57,978 bases of DNA from Coriobacteriales bacterium (GTDB lineage: Bacteria; Actinomycetota; Coriobacteriia; Coriobacteriales; UBA8131). The notes beneath the pieces are model-generated. The model was not told the origin of the DNA and made no database searches. It was given only the letters and a program-made list of their open reading frames with translations. Numbering within the stretch: position 1 is the stretch's first letter; each line of letters opens with the position of its first letter. The position numbers and the translations under genes were made by a program. This document shows, one piece after another, positions 19,253-28,169 of this stretch. Location: positions 1 through 57,978 of the forward strand of contig JAIRQA010000128.1 in assembly GCA_031256715.1 (NCBI GenBank), in the 5' to 3' direction.

Positions 19253-20356
19253 ATGCAAACAAACGAACGTAAAACTATACTATTAGTAGATGACAACCCA
19301 ACTAATCTAACTGTAGGAAAAAGCATACTTAAAGAGAAGTTCAAGGTTTATCCACTACCTTCTGCAGAAGTGATGTTTGATCTTTTAGAAAACCTGATAC
19401 CTGATTTAATACTTTTAGATGTCGAGATGCCAGAAGTTAACGGCTACGAAGCAATACGCAAGATAAAGGCAGACCCAAAACTTAGGCAGATACCAATAAT
19501 TTTTTTGACAGCACTAAACGATGTAAATAGCGAGCTAGAAGGTTTAACACTTGGTGCTGTAGATTATGTTACCAAACCATTTTCTGGTCCATTGTTAATT
19601 CAGCGTATTAATAATCAGCTAGAGCTAGAAGCGCAACGACATGAGCTAGAAATCTTTAATGATAACTTACGCGGTTTAGTAGAGCAACGCACCGAGGAAA
19701 TTCAGAAACTGCAGTTAGCAATGCTAAATGTTATGGCAGATTTAGTTGAATTTCGCGATGCTAATACAGGCGGTCATGTAACACGCACGCAACGATATAT
19801 GCTCATGTTGCTTCATGAAATGAAGCGTCAAGGAGTTTATCAAGCACAGACAGCAGATTGGGATCTAGAAACCATTGCTTTTTCTTCTCAACTTCATGAT
19901 GTAGGCAAAATTGCTATTAGTGACACAATACTAAACAAGCCCTCAAAATTAACAGATGAAGAGTTTGAGATAATGAAAACCCATGTAACTTCTGGAATAA
20001 AAATTATCTTACGAGTTGCAGAAGACGCAGGTGAAAGCGACTTTTTGCATCATGCACTATTAGTGGCAAGTGGGCACCACGAAAAATGGGATGGTACTGG
20101 TTATCCTAATGGAATATCAGGCACAGATATACCATTACAAGGGAGGCTCATGGCGATTGCCGATGTTTATGACGCACTGGTGTCTTCGCGTCCATATAAA
20201 AAGCCCTTTAGCACTGATGCAGCACGAGATATTATTCTAGAAGGCACAAACACCCACTTTGACCCAGAATTGGTAAAGATTTTTGCTAGCGTAGCGAACA
20301 AGTTCGCTGAAATTGCTAAAGACCCAATGCTTCAAGAAGGATTTAATGTTGTATAA
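19253..20356 (+). CDS. Response regulator with HD-GYP domain (RpfG-like)
   Basis: An N-terminal receiver (LLVDDNPTN, LILLDVEMPEVNGYE, FLTALND, KPF) controls an HD-GYP phosphodiesterase domain that would degrade cyclic di-GMP. The HD-GYP motifs are intact: GGHVTRTQ, QLHDVGKIAI, ILNKPSKL, SGHHEKWDGTGYP and ADVYDAL. I start at the ATG at 19253, since GGAGG lies 5 bp upstream, rather than at an in-frame TTG 12 bp earlier that overlaps this site. Pairing of a hybrid kinase bearing Hpt with an RpfG-type protein matches the RpfC/RpfG arrangement, though the sensor here is Cache-type, not the RpfC membrane bundle. The nucleotide specificity is inferred from the family. Confidence 0.93.
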   Translation: MQTNERKTILLVDDNPTNLTVGKSILKEKFKVYPLPSAEVMFDLLENLIPDLILLDVEMPEVNGYEAIRKIKADPKLRQIPIIFLTALNDVNSELEGLTLGAVDYVTKPFSGPLLIQRINNQLELEAQRHELEIFNDNLRGLVEQRTEEIQKLQLAMLNVMADLVEFRDANTGGHVTRTQRYMLMLLHEMKRQGVYQAQTADWDLETIAFSSQLHDVGKIAISDTILNKPSKLTDEEFEIMKTHVTSGIKIILRVAEDAGESDFLHHALLVASGHHEKWDGTGYPNGISGTDIPLQGRLMAIADVYDALVSSRPYKKPFSTDAARDIILEGTNTHFDPELVKIFASVANKFAEIAKDPMLQEGFNVV

Positions 20357-20431
20357 AGTTTTAATTTTTTTGAGAAGGTTATACTGTTCTTTTAGCAGCT
20401 ATTGTTATGCTGGTTTTTAAGCGATTTAAGA

Positions 20432-21550
20432 CTAGATGCCCAAGTTAGTTCGCAAGTTAAGCCAAAGAACCCTTAAGACATCACGCAGCGGTTCAGAAAT
20501 TGCTATTATGCTAGCAACAACAAACAGTGTTGCTAAAAGCACCACCAGTACTTGCCAAGCTGGCGGAGCAGCGCGATATAGCTTGCTTACACCTTTGGCA
20601 TCTACCAATTTTGTACCAACTTTAAGACGCACAAGAAAAGATGATGCCATGCCGCTGCGTCCCTTATCAAGATATTCAACCAAGTTAGAGTGTGTTCCCA
20701 AAGCAACTATCAGCTCCGCTTTCTTCTCCCAAGCTAATAAAAGTGCCAAATCTTCGCTGGTTGCAGAAAGTGGCCAAGGTTCAGCTTGAATGCCAAGACC
20801 TTGCAAGCGCGGTAAAGAAGGGCAAGTGCCATCGGTGTAAGCGTGAGGGATAATCTCGGCACCGCAAAGCAAAGCGTCATCGGTAATAGAATCCATGTCG
20901 CCAATGATTATGTCTGGCTTTAAACCCATCTCTATCAGGGCATCAGCACCGCCGTCTACGGCAATTAAAATCGGTCGCATGTCATGTATATATGGGTTGA
21001 GCATCTTTAAATCAGCCTTGTAATCATAACCGCGAACCACAACTAAAGCCTGACGACCATGCATGTTTGTTTTTATTTCAGGAACGACGGGGTCAAAGAT
21101 TAAGGCTACGGCATCGGCATTTAGATGTTCAACTGTGTTTTTTACAAAGTCAGCCATCATTTTATCCATTGCGCGCTCGGCATGTTTAAGGTAATCTGCA
21201 ATAAGTTTGCCGGTAAGTAAAGTTCCTGTAGCGACAAGCTTAGAATTACAGAAAATCTTTGCGCCCTTAATACATATTTCTGCGCCGTCTTCTATGTTTG
21301 TAAAGACATCATCACCGCAATCGTCTATTAGCAATATTCCGGCTGCATTAATAATGCCAGGTCCAACATTAGGATAGCGCCCGCTAATAGATTTCGCCGC
21401 GTTGATTACAGCCTTTGGTGCTGTTGCAACTAATCCCTCTGCAGATATACGATCGATGTCAGCGTGATCGATGATAGCAATGCTACCTGCTGGTAATTGC
21501 CTTAAAAGATCCTTAGTCTTCTTGCCTTTGTATGCCTTGCCAACAATCAC
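20432..21550 (-). CDS. steA: SteA-like protein with thiamine pyrophosphokinase-like fold
   Basis: This matches the actinobacterial SteA family, which has been linked to septum formation and cell separation in corynebacteria. The middle contains a thiamine pyrophosphokinase-like segment (LIAVDGGADALIEMGLKPDIIIGDMDSI). One membrane segment lies near the C-terminus (about 326-348), leaving a short positively charged end. The length of 372 is near the family norm. It starts with GTG and overlaps recN by 4 bp (GTGA). The recN-steA pairing is common in actinobacteria. That it binds a nucleotide-like ligand is inferred only from the fold. Confidence 0.88.
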   Translation of the reverse strand: MIVGKAYKGKKTKDLLRQLPAGSIAIIDHADIDRISAEGLVATAPKAVINAAKSISGRYPNVGPGIINAAGILLIDDCGDDVFTNIEDGAEICIKGAKIFCNSKLVATGTLLTGKLIADYLKHAERAMDKMMADFVKNTVEHLNADAVALIFDPVVPEIKTNMHGRQALVVVRGYDYKADLKMLNPYIHDMRPILIAVDGGADALIEMGLKPDIIIGDMDSITDDALLCGAEIIPHAYTDGTCPSLPRLQGLGIQAEPWPLSATSEDLALLLAWEKKAELIVALGTHSNLVEYLDKGRSGMASSFLVRLKVGTKLVDAKGVSKLYRAAPPAWQVLVVLLATLFVVASIIAISEPLRDVLRVLWLNLRTNLGI

Positions 21551-23313
21551 TTGAACTCACTAAGTAGTTTGCATGCATGCTCTCTTGAGAGCTTATCAAC
21601 ATTACCAGAGAGCATACGCGCGATCTCGTCTATACGTTCGTCTTCGCCTAATCTACTGATTTGTGTAAACGTCTCACCGTTAACTATGTTTTTAGATACA
21701 AGCCAATGATCGCTTGAGCGTATAGCAATTTGAGGCAGATGCGTGACAACTAAAACCTGATGCGACTTTGCAAGTTGAGCAAGGCGATTAGCAACAGCTA
21801 CGGCTGTAGCGCCACCTATGCCTGCATCAATCTCGTCAAAAACAAGTGTCATGCTGTCGCCTAACTGTGATTGTACGCCACAAGTTGCTTGTTCGTCATG
21901 AGCCAATTGCTCATCATGGGTTGCTTGCTTATCATGTGTCGCTTTTCCGTCGTGTGCCAATTGTTCGTCATGAGCCAATTGCTCATCATGGGTTGCTTGT
22001 TTATCATGGGACAAGCTCTTAAGCGCCAGCATAACACGAGACAGCTCACCACCACTGGCAATTTTTGATAGCGCTCGCGCCTCTATATTTGCTGCGGGAC
22101 TATAAAGAAATTCTATAGACTCAGAGCCATTTGCCGACCAATCTTCAAACTCTAATTCGCTTAAGGAAATCTTAATGCTTGCTCCCGCCATGGCAAGTTC
22201 TTGTAATGCCTCACTTAGCTCAGCGCTAAGCCGTTTGGCAGTCAGTTTGCGTATTTTGCTAAGTTCAGAAGCTGCTTGGCACAAGTCATTTTTAGCGGCA
22301 ATTACTAACTGGCTGTGGCTTTCTAAAATTTGCTCGTAATTGTCGCTTCGCTCTAAAACCTGCTGTGCATCCTGAAAACGCGTAAAAACATCATTTATGC
22401 CAGGTCCAAAGCGCTTGCGAAGACCGTCTAGGGCATGAAGACGCTCAAATGTTTCCTGAAGGTCTTCAGCATTAAACTCTTTGTCCTTAGCATAGTCGCG
22501 AATGCTTATGGCTATTTCTTGCACAAGTGCCTCTATGTCTGTAAGTTGTTGTGCTATAGGCAACACGGTAGCATCAATAGCGGCAAGTTGAGCTGTCGCT
22601 TGCACGGCCTCTGCCAACTTATCGCGCGCTCCATCTTCTGCGTTTAGGGAGTTTAAGGCACGTTGGGCGCAATCGGCTATAGTGGCACCATTTTGCATTA
22701 AAGGCAACTGTTTTTCTAGGTTCTCGTACTCCCCCTCTTGCGGCGAAACCGCACCAATCTCATGTATTAAAAATTCGGCACGCTCCCGCTTGTCTTGCAG
22801 GTCATCTGCCTCAGACTTTAAGACTTCTAAAGCTTGCTTCGCATTTTGAAACGCTATATAGCTATCTTTATAGTATGCTAGCGAATCCTTAAGATCTGTG
22901 TCACCAAAACTATCTAAAACTTTACGGTGCGATGCGGCTTTTAGCAATGATTGATGCTCATGTTGTCCATAAAGATCTATACTGGAACCTAAAAGTGAGG
23001 CTAGCTCGCCAACACTTGCCAACTGGCCATCAAGTTTGCAGCGCGATCGACCATCTGCGCTAAGTTTGCGTGAAACAATATGTTCGCAACTGTCATCGAT
23101 CCATGCAATTGCCTCTACCTGTGCATCCTGACAGCCGCTTCGCACCATTGTAGAATCACCGCGTTCGCCAATTAAAAGTTTCAATGCGCTTAAAAGCGCT
23201 GTCTTGCCAGCACCAGTTTCACCAGTAAAAACAATTAAACCAGGCTCAGGCTTAAGCTCTAAAATGGCGTCTTTTATTAACGCAAGATCTTTTACATGCA
23301 AAAATTCAATCAT
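21547..23313 (-). CDS. recN: DNA repair protein RecN
   Basis: An SMC-like ATPase that acts at double-strand breaks. Walker A is FTGETGAGKTALL near residue 30; the coiled-coil region covers about 160-360; the ABC signature is KIASGGELSRVMLALK and Walker B is LVFDEIDAGIGG. Between signature and Walker B, where relatives need only a short turn, about 43 residues of HDEQxA repeats are inserted (residues about 433-475). The arms of the ATPase are otherwise complete, so the gene is probably functional. AAGG lies 6 bp before the ATG. nadK ends 3 bp upstream, and steA overlaps downstream. Confidence 0.95.
   Translation of the reverse strand: MIEFLHVKDLALIKDAILELKPEPGLIVFTGETGAGKTALLSALKLLIGERGDSTMVRSGCQDAQVEAIAWIDDSCEHIVSRKLSADGRSRCKLDGQLASVGELASLLGSSIDLYGQHEHQSLLKAASHRKVLDSFGDTDLKDSLAYYKDSYIAFQNAKQALEVLKSEADDLQDKRERAEFLIHEIGAVSPQEGEYENLEKQLPLMQNGATIADCAQRALNSLNAEDGARDKLAEAVQATAQLAAIDATVLPIAQQLTDIEALVQEIAISIRDYAKDKEFNAEDLQETFERLHALDGLRKRFGPGINDVFTRFQDAQQVLERSDNYEQILESHSQLVIAAKNDLCQAASELSKIRKLTAKRLSAELSEALQELAMAGASIKISLSELEFEDWSANGSESIEFLYSPAANIEARALSKIASGGELSRVMLALKSLSHDKQATHDEQLAHDEQLAHDGKATHDKQATHDEQLAHDEQATCGVQSQLGDSMTLVFDEIDAGIGGATAVAVANRLAQLAKSHQVLVVTHLPQIAIRSSDHWLVSKNIVNGETFTQISRLGEDERIDEIARMLSGNVDKLSREHACKLLSEFK
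21889..22014 (-). repeat. In-frame 18-bp tandem array (7 copies) in recN
   Basis: Seven 18-bp units follow without gaps from 21889. There is a higher-order 72-bp period: units 1-2 (21889-21924) are identical to units 5-6 (21961-21996). This shows at least two rounds of duplication. The units encode THDEQL, AHDEQL and THDKQA variants. Confidence 0.95.
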
Positions 23314-23316
23314 AGT

Positions 23317-24189
23317 CTACCTTTTAAAAAAAGCATTTGCGGCACGTTCATAAAAGGCGGGTGCATCATAGCGCAAAAGCGTCAACTGTTCACTTGCCGG
23401 TAAAACTGTTATCCCTATGATCTCTGTCTGCAACTGCTCGTCTGTCGTATCTAGAGGGTATGCAGTTTGCCCATCAAGCCAAAGCATGATGCCTCTAGAG
23501 CTAACATCAGGCATTTGTACTTCGACACAGTCAAGCTGGCCGGTAACGATGCTTCGCGTATGCAAGCTGTGAGGGTTAAGAGGAACAACACATAAGCCAC
23601 GATGCGTTGGAGAAACTATCGGTCCGCCAGCAGAAAGAGCATAAGCAGTTGAGCCAGTGGCAGTAGCAACAATAAGACCATCGCCGCGAAAATCTAAAAT
23701 GGCGTCGCCATTAATTCCCAGCATTAGGCGGATTGCTCTTCCCTGATCTCCTCGTCCTACAACAAGCTCATTTAAAGCTAGCAGTTCGTCAGTTTTGCCA
23801 TTAGCATAACTAACTTTAGCTTTAAGTAAACAACGATTCTCGGCAACTATTTCGTTAGCTAAAAATGCCTCTAGTGCAACAAAAGCTAAGTCTGCACTTG
23901 TGCCCGTTAAAAAGCCCAGCTCGCCATAATTAATGCCAAGCAGTGGAACACCGCTAACGCCAATGGCATGTGCTGTTCTAAGTATTGTGCCATCGCCACC
24001 AAAACAACAAACTAGATCGAATTTTTGAATCTCTTGAGCCAAACCGGTTGCCCTAATATTGGTGCCAGTTAATTCGTTTGCTGTGGCAGTTTTGCTAGAT
24101 ATCCCCCGTTCATTTAACCACAGATTTACAGACTGCATGGCAGCATAAGCATCAGACTTAATTGAGTTGGCAACAAGAAAGACGTTCAC
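23317..24189 (-). CDS. nadK: NAD kinase
   Basis: Phosphorylates NAD to NADP. The conserved GGDGTILRTAHAIG with its catalytic Asp, the GINYGELGFLTG segment, the NELVVGRG motif and TGSTAYALSAGGPIVSP are all present. The length of 290 is typical. The start is GTG with AAGGA 8 bp upstream. It sits 3 bp before recN and 14 bp after tlyA in the usual actinobacterial order tlyA-nadK-recN. Confidence 0.97.
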   Translation of the reverse strand: MNVFLVANSIKSDAYAAMQSVNLWLNERGISSKTATANELTGTNIRATGLAQEIQKFDLVCCFGGDGTILRTAHAIGVSGVPLLGINYGELGFLTGTSADLAFVALEAFLANEIVAENRCLLKAKVSYANGKTDELLALNELVVGRGDQGRAIRLMLGINGDAILDFRGDGLIVATATGSTAYALSAGGPIVSPTHRGLCVVPLNPHSLHTRSIVTGQLDCVEVQMPDVSSRGIMLWLDGQTAYPLDTTDEQLQTEIIGITVLPASEQLTLLRYDAPAFYERAANAFFKR

Positions 24190-24203
24190 CTTAAGTGTCC
24201 TTA

Positions 24204-25127
24204 CTAACGATTATTAAATCTAGCATGCGCATCTAAAACAGTTGCGCTAACATCTATGTTAACATGATTTGCGGCTGTGTCTAGACCTTGAGTCTGTACA
24301 AATTGCATAAGAAAAAAGAATTCTATATTGCCCTTTGGACCGCGTAAATGTGAAACAGATAGCATTTTGGGCTGCCACCTGCTCTTTTGCGCTGCGTTAA
24401 GTACTTGACTTAATGCTTGTTCGTGCGCTTTAGCATCGATGATCACACCATCTTTAACCATCGATTTTGGCAATTCAAACTGAGGCTTACAAAGAGCTAT
24501 CAGAAAACTATCAAAATTATTACATGCGTCCACGTTATCTGCAGACACACCATGTTCTAAAGTTTCTGCAGACACACCGCGATTCACGACATCTGCGATC
24601 GCATCATGACCCAGATCACCGGCAAACTTCTGCAATATAGGCAACAAGCGTGAAAGTGGACTGAAGCTTACATCGGCAACTATCAAATTAAAGTGCGTAT
24701 TGCCTAGTTTAGAAAGTTCAATTTTAGAAATATTGCAACGTTCATATACACTAACACGCGCATCTTGTCGTAATTGCCAAGCAAGCTGACCATATGCAAC
24801 ATCTACAGCGGTAACATGCGCTGCGCCATGCTGCAAAAGGCAATCTGTAAAGCCTCCTGTAGAAGCACCAACATCTAAACAATTAAGACCTGAAACATCA
24901 AAATCAAAGTCAGACAAGGCACCTTCAAGTTTTATGCCACCACGAGAAACATATCTCTTCTCAACAATTACAGCTAAGTCGGCATCGGTTGCTATACGCA
25001 TTGCAGGGTGCTGTAAAACATCTGTACCACAGCGAACTTTTCCGGCATGTATTGCTCTACTGGCATCATCTATGCTAGCATAATAGCCTTTTTTAACCAA
25101 TAACTCGTCTAGCCGCAGCTTATTCAT
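24204..25127 (-). CDS. tlyA: TlyA family rRNA 2'-O-methyltransferase
   Basis: An S4 RNA-binding domain (LRLDELLVKKGYYASIDDASRAI) is joined to an FtsJ-like methyltransferase (CLDVGASTGGFTDCLLQHGA, VADVSFSPL). TlyA proteins methylate 16S and 23S rRNA riboses in actinobacteria; loss confers capreomycin resistance in mycobacteria. The length of 307 is slightly above normal because of a small repeat insertion at about 183-196. It lies 6 bp after dxs. Confidence 0.94.
   Translation of the reverse strand: MNKLRLDELLVKKGYYASIDDASRAIHAGKVRCGTDVLQHPAMRIATDADLAVIVEKRYVSRGGIKLEGALSDFDFDVSGLNCLDVGASTGGFTDCLLQHGAAHVTAVDVAYGQLAWQLRQDARVSVYERCNISKIELSKLGNTHFNLIVADVSFSPLSRLLPILQKFAGDLGHDAIADVVNRGVSAETLEHGVSADNVDACNNFDSFLIALCKPQFELPKSMVKDGVIIDAKAHEQALSQVLNAAQKSRWQPKMLSVSHLRGPKGNIEFFFLMQFVQTQGLDTAANHVNIDVSATVLDAHARFNNR
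24538..24578 (-). repeat. In-frame 27-bp repeat in tlyA
   Basis: TCTGCAGACACACC occurs at 24538-24551 and 24565-24578, a 27-bp period. It encodes GVSAETLE-HGVSADNVD in a surface loop of the methyltransferase domain. Confidence 0.7.
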
Positions 25128-25133
25128 ATACGA

Positions 25134-27092
25134 TTATTTGCCTAACATCGTCTTAACGTCTGCAGCAATCACTTCTGGTGTAAGACCAAGGTGCTCAAAC
25201 AATGCCTCAACCTTGCCATGAACTGTAAAGCTGTCTGGCAAACCAAGCTGCATTAAGGGTGGCGTTTTTGTTTTAGTAGCCTTTTTATCTAATGGCGCAA
25301 ATCCTTTAGATACGATACCGGCAACAGAGCTACCAAATCCACCACTAACAGATCCATCTTCAAGGGTAACAACCAAGTCGGCTGAACAAGCGTGCTTAAT
25401 AGCGTCAACATCTAAAGGTTTTGCCCAAATCATGTTATATACCAAGGTACAAAAATGCTCATCGGCTAGCAGATCTGATACCTGCCTTGCCAAACTCACA
25501 AAGCGACCAATAGCAAGAATGGCTACATCGGGTTTAATCTGAGGAACCTCTGTATCTTTAGAATCTATAGTCCAGTTGCCAATGCGCACTAGCCTAGCCT
25601 TACCAAAAGGCAAAATCTTGGGACAGCGCTCTGTTGGAGCCTTTATCACTGTACCTCTTGGATAACGTACAGCAACAGGCCCACCGTTAAGCGCCAATGC
25701 CGTATGCAGACTATCGCGTAAATCGTCTGCTGATGCCGGAGCAAGAATACGCATACCTGGAATACTACTTAAGTAGGCAAGATCGAAGGCTCCGTTGTGA
25801 GTCTGCCCATCTTCGCCCACCAGACCTGCGCGATCGATAGCAAAAACAACATGCTGCTTTTGTTGAGCAACATCAATTAGCATTTGGTCGTAGGCACGCT
25901 GCAAAAACGTAGAATAGATTGCACAAACAGGCAGAAGTCCGCCTAATGCCATTCCTGCCGCAAATCCAACAGCATGCTCTTCGGCGATACCAACATCAAA
26001 AAAGCGCTGAGGAAACTCGCTGGAAAATTCTTTTAACCCTGTACCATCTGTCATCGCTGCTGTGATTGCAACAAGTTTAGAGTTTATGCGCGCCTCTTCG
26101 CAAAGAGCGTTAGCAAAAACTTGTGTATATGTTGGCAGCAAGTCAGAGTTGTCGCGCCGCACAAGCTCGCCAGTCTCGCCATTAAACGCACCTACGCCAT
26201 GAAAGACATCAGGCATTCTTTCTGCGGGAGCGTAGCCAGAACCTTTGCGCGTCACTGCATGTATAATTACCGGTCCAGAAACACTACGTGCTGCCGCAAG
26301 AGCATCTAACAATGCCGCAATGTTATGACCATCTATAGGTCCGATATACTTTATACCCATATCCTCAAAAAACATGCCTGGAACCAAAAGTTTTTTTACC
26401 GAACTTTTTGCCAGTTCACCAGCACCAACCAATACCCTGCCTAATTTTCCAACACGAGAAAGCCCACTTTCTAAAGTGTCACGAGTGTGAGTATACGGTT
26501 TTGAGGTTCGGATTTTGCCCAGATAAAGAGAAAGTGCGCCAACATTTCGTGAGATGCTCATCTCGTTGTCGTTAAGAACTATGTTTACATCTAGACATTC
26601 ATGACCAATGTGATTTAGAGCCTCAAATGCCATGCCGCCAGATAATGACGCATCACCTATAATGGCAACAATCTGCTCTGCCGTGCCCTTAAGGTCACGA
26701 GCCAGTGCCATGCCTGCCGCAATAGAAAGTGAATCAGATGCGTGACCAGCATCATAGGCATCATAGATGCTCTCGTCTCGACGTGGAAAACCACAAATAC
26801 CACCAAAGGTACGTAAAGTATCAAATCTGTTATTGCGCCCGGTAATTAGTTTGTGTGCATAGGACTGGTGCCCGACATCAAAAAGTAACCTGTCTGTACT
26901 AAAGTCAAAAAGCTTATGTAAAGCCAAGATAATCTCGATTGCACCCAAAGATGAAGCCAAATGCCCACCTGTAACAGAGGTCACTTGCACAAGTCGCTCC
27001 CGAATCTCGTGTGCAAGCACATTTAAAGCATCTGGAGTTAATGATGCAATATCAGATGGCTGATGGATGTTTTCTAGTATACTTGCTGTCAT
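25134..27092 (-). CDS. dxs: 1-deoxy-D-xylulose-5-phosphate synthase
   Basis: A thiamine diphosphate enzyme that condenses pyruvate and glyceraldehyde 3-phosphate, the entry to the MEP isoprenoid pathway. It has FDVGHQSYAHKLITGR, the cofactor motif GDASLSGG...NDNEMSIS, VGIAEEHAVGFAAG and DRAGLVGEDGQTHNGAFD. The length of 652 is normal. It also feeds thiamine and pyridoxal synthesis in many bacteria. I see no strong ribosome site before the ATG. xseB ends 17 bp upstream. Confidence 0.97.
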   Translation of the reverse strand: MTASILENIHQPSDIASLTPDALNVLAHEIRERLVQVTSVTGGHLASSLGAIEIILALHKLFDFSTDRLLFDVGHQSYAHKLITGRNNRFDTLRTFGGICGFPRRDESIYDAYDAGHASDSLSIAAGMALARDLKGTAEQIVAIIGDASLSGGMAFEALNHIGHECLDVNIVLNDNEMSISRNVGALSLYLGKIRTSKPYTHTRDTLESGLSRVGKLGRVLVGAGELAKSSVKKLLVPGMFFEDMGIKYIGPIDGHNIAALLDALAAARSVSGPVIIHAVTRKGSGYAPAERMPDVFHGVGAFNGETGELVRRDNSDLLPTYTQVFANALCEEARINSKLVAITAAMTDGTGLKEFSSEFPQRFFDVGIAEEHAVGFAAGMALGGLLPVCAIYSTFLQRAYDQMLIDVAQQKQHVVFAIDRAGLVGEDGQTHNGAFDLAYLSSIPGMRILAPASADDLRDSLHTALALNGGPVAVRYPRGTVIKAPTERCPKILPFGKARLVRIGNWTIDSKDTEVPQIKPDVAILAIGRFVSLARQVSDLLADEHFCTLVYNMIWAKPLDVDAIKHACSADLVVTLEDGSVSGGFGSSVAGIVSKGFAPLDKKATKTKTPPLMQLGLPDSFTVHGKVEALFEHLGLTPEVIAADVKTMLGK

Positions 27093-27109
27093 TAGAAATT
27101 AGTTTCAGA

Positions 27110-27535
27110 TTACTCGTCACACGAATTATTTAATGTGTCGTCATAAAAAGTATCGTTTTGTTCATTTTCGCTATCGTCTTCCATGTCTGAAGAAATATCA
27201 TCATTAGAAGCGCCACTTTGCCCTTCTTCTATAAAATCCGACTTTTCATCAGAAATATCATGTTGAGAAGTGCCAACCTCAACAGCGTTTGTCACGTCGC
27301 TGTTATCTTCTGTGGTGCCGCTTTTGCCTTCGTCATCATTTAACCAACCAACAGCTTCAAGCTCTTCAGCTGTAAAATCGGTGCGATCGATAAGCTCGAC
27401 ACAGCGACCGCCAAGTCGTAAGGCTTCCTCATAAAGCTCAAGGCTCTTCTCTAAAGAAAGATCTTTTTGACGTACTGATGTAACAATCTCTTCTAGCCTA
27501 TCCTTTAGGCGCGAATACGAATTCTGGTCATCCAT
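27110..27535 (-). CDS. xseB: Exodeoxyribonuclease VII small subunit with acidic tail
   Basis: Residues about 5-65 match XseB (YSRLKDRLEEIVTSVRQKDLSLEKSLELYEEALRLGGRC). XseB joins XseA to make exonuclease VII. Known XseB proteins are about 70-85 residues long; here another 70 strongly acidic residues follow, partly from a 60-bp duplication. No xseA lies next to it, although it commonly does. The gene starts 2 bp after nusB. GAGG of the nusB end could act as its ribosome site. Confidence 0.85.
   Translation of the reverse strand: MDDQNSYSRLKDRLEEIVTSVRQKDLSLEKSLELYEEALRLGGRCVELIDRTDFTAEELEAVGWLNDDEGKSGTTEDNSDVTNAVEVGTSQHDISDEKSDFIEEGQSGASNDDISSDMEDDSENEQNDTFYDDTLNNSCDE
27191..27275 (-). repeat. 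Diverged 60-bp-period repeat in the xseB tail
   Basis: AGAAATATCAT... at 27191-27215 recurs with several mismatches at 27251-27275. It encodes related acidic segments (HDISDEKSD and DDISSDMED). Confidence 0.6.
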
Positions 27536-27537
27536 TA

Positions 27538-28137
27538 TTAAACATCTACCTCGCTCTTTGCCGTAATACTTGACTTACCCGCGCTATCAGGCACGTCAGC
27601 GCTCGTGTTATCCGTTGCGGGATCTTGACTTATGGTAAATTCACCATCTAAAAATCTGTTGTACTCATCAGCGCTCGTGTTATCCGTTGCTTGTTGTTGC
27701 TTGGCATCATCAACAAGTTCCTTGGCAATTTTTCCCAAAACCCCATTAACAAACTTAGATGACAAATCGTCACCACCATAGTCTTTAGCAAGCTCAACTG
27801 CCTCATTTATAGTAACGCTAAAAGGAACATCCTCTACATAAATCATCTCGAAAACTGCCAAGCGCAAAATATTTAAATCGATCAGCGGCATACGCTCGAC
27901 ACTCCAATTTGCCGAAGTCTTAGCTATAAGATCATCTATCTCATGAAGGTTACATTCGGTGCCTAATGCTAGCATGCTAGTAAACTCACAAGGCAGCCCA
28001 ATTTCATCTTGAATATAGAGCTCTTTGTGAATAATCTCATGAATAGATAGCTCTGAAATCTGCGACTGATAAAGCATCTGCAACGCCTTACGGCGGGCAG
28101 CAGTGCGGGTCTGAAACATTTTTTGCTTATTTTTCAT
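27538..28137 (-). CDS. nusB: Transcription antitermination factor NusB with extended tail
   Basis: NusB binds NusE/S10 and BoxA RNA in rRNA antitermination. The all-helical core spans residues about 8-148 (RRKALQMLYQSQIS, LPLIDLNILRLAVFEM, TINEAVELAKDYGGDDLSSKFVNGVLG). After it are about 50 residues outside the family, containing a 72-bp repeat (ATDNTSAD twice). It belongs to the accC-asp23-nusB-xseB-dxs run. Confidence 0.95.
   Translation of the reverse strand: MKNKQKMFQTRTAARRKALQMLYQSQISELSIHEIIHKELYIQDEIGLPCEFTSMLALGTECNLHEIDDLIAKTSANWSVERMPLIDLNILRLAVFEMIYVEDVPFSVTINEAVELAKDYGGDDLSSKFVNGVLGKIAKELVDDAKQQQATDNTSADEYNRFLDGEFTISQDPATDNTSADVPDSAGKSSITAKSEVDV
27596..27690 (-). repeat. In-frame 72-bp-period direct repeat in the nusB tail
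   Basis: A 23-bp block occurs without a mismatch at 27596-27618 and 27668-27690, 72 bp apart. The sequence between the copies is unrelated to what follows, so either only the ends were conserved or the duplication was partial. Confidence 0.85.
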
Positions 28138-28169
28138 CTGTAAAGGAGCGTTTTCCGGTTATGATCTGC

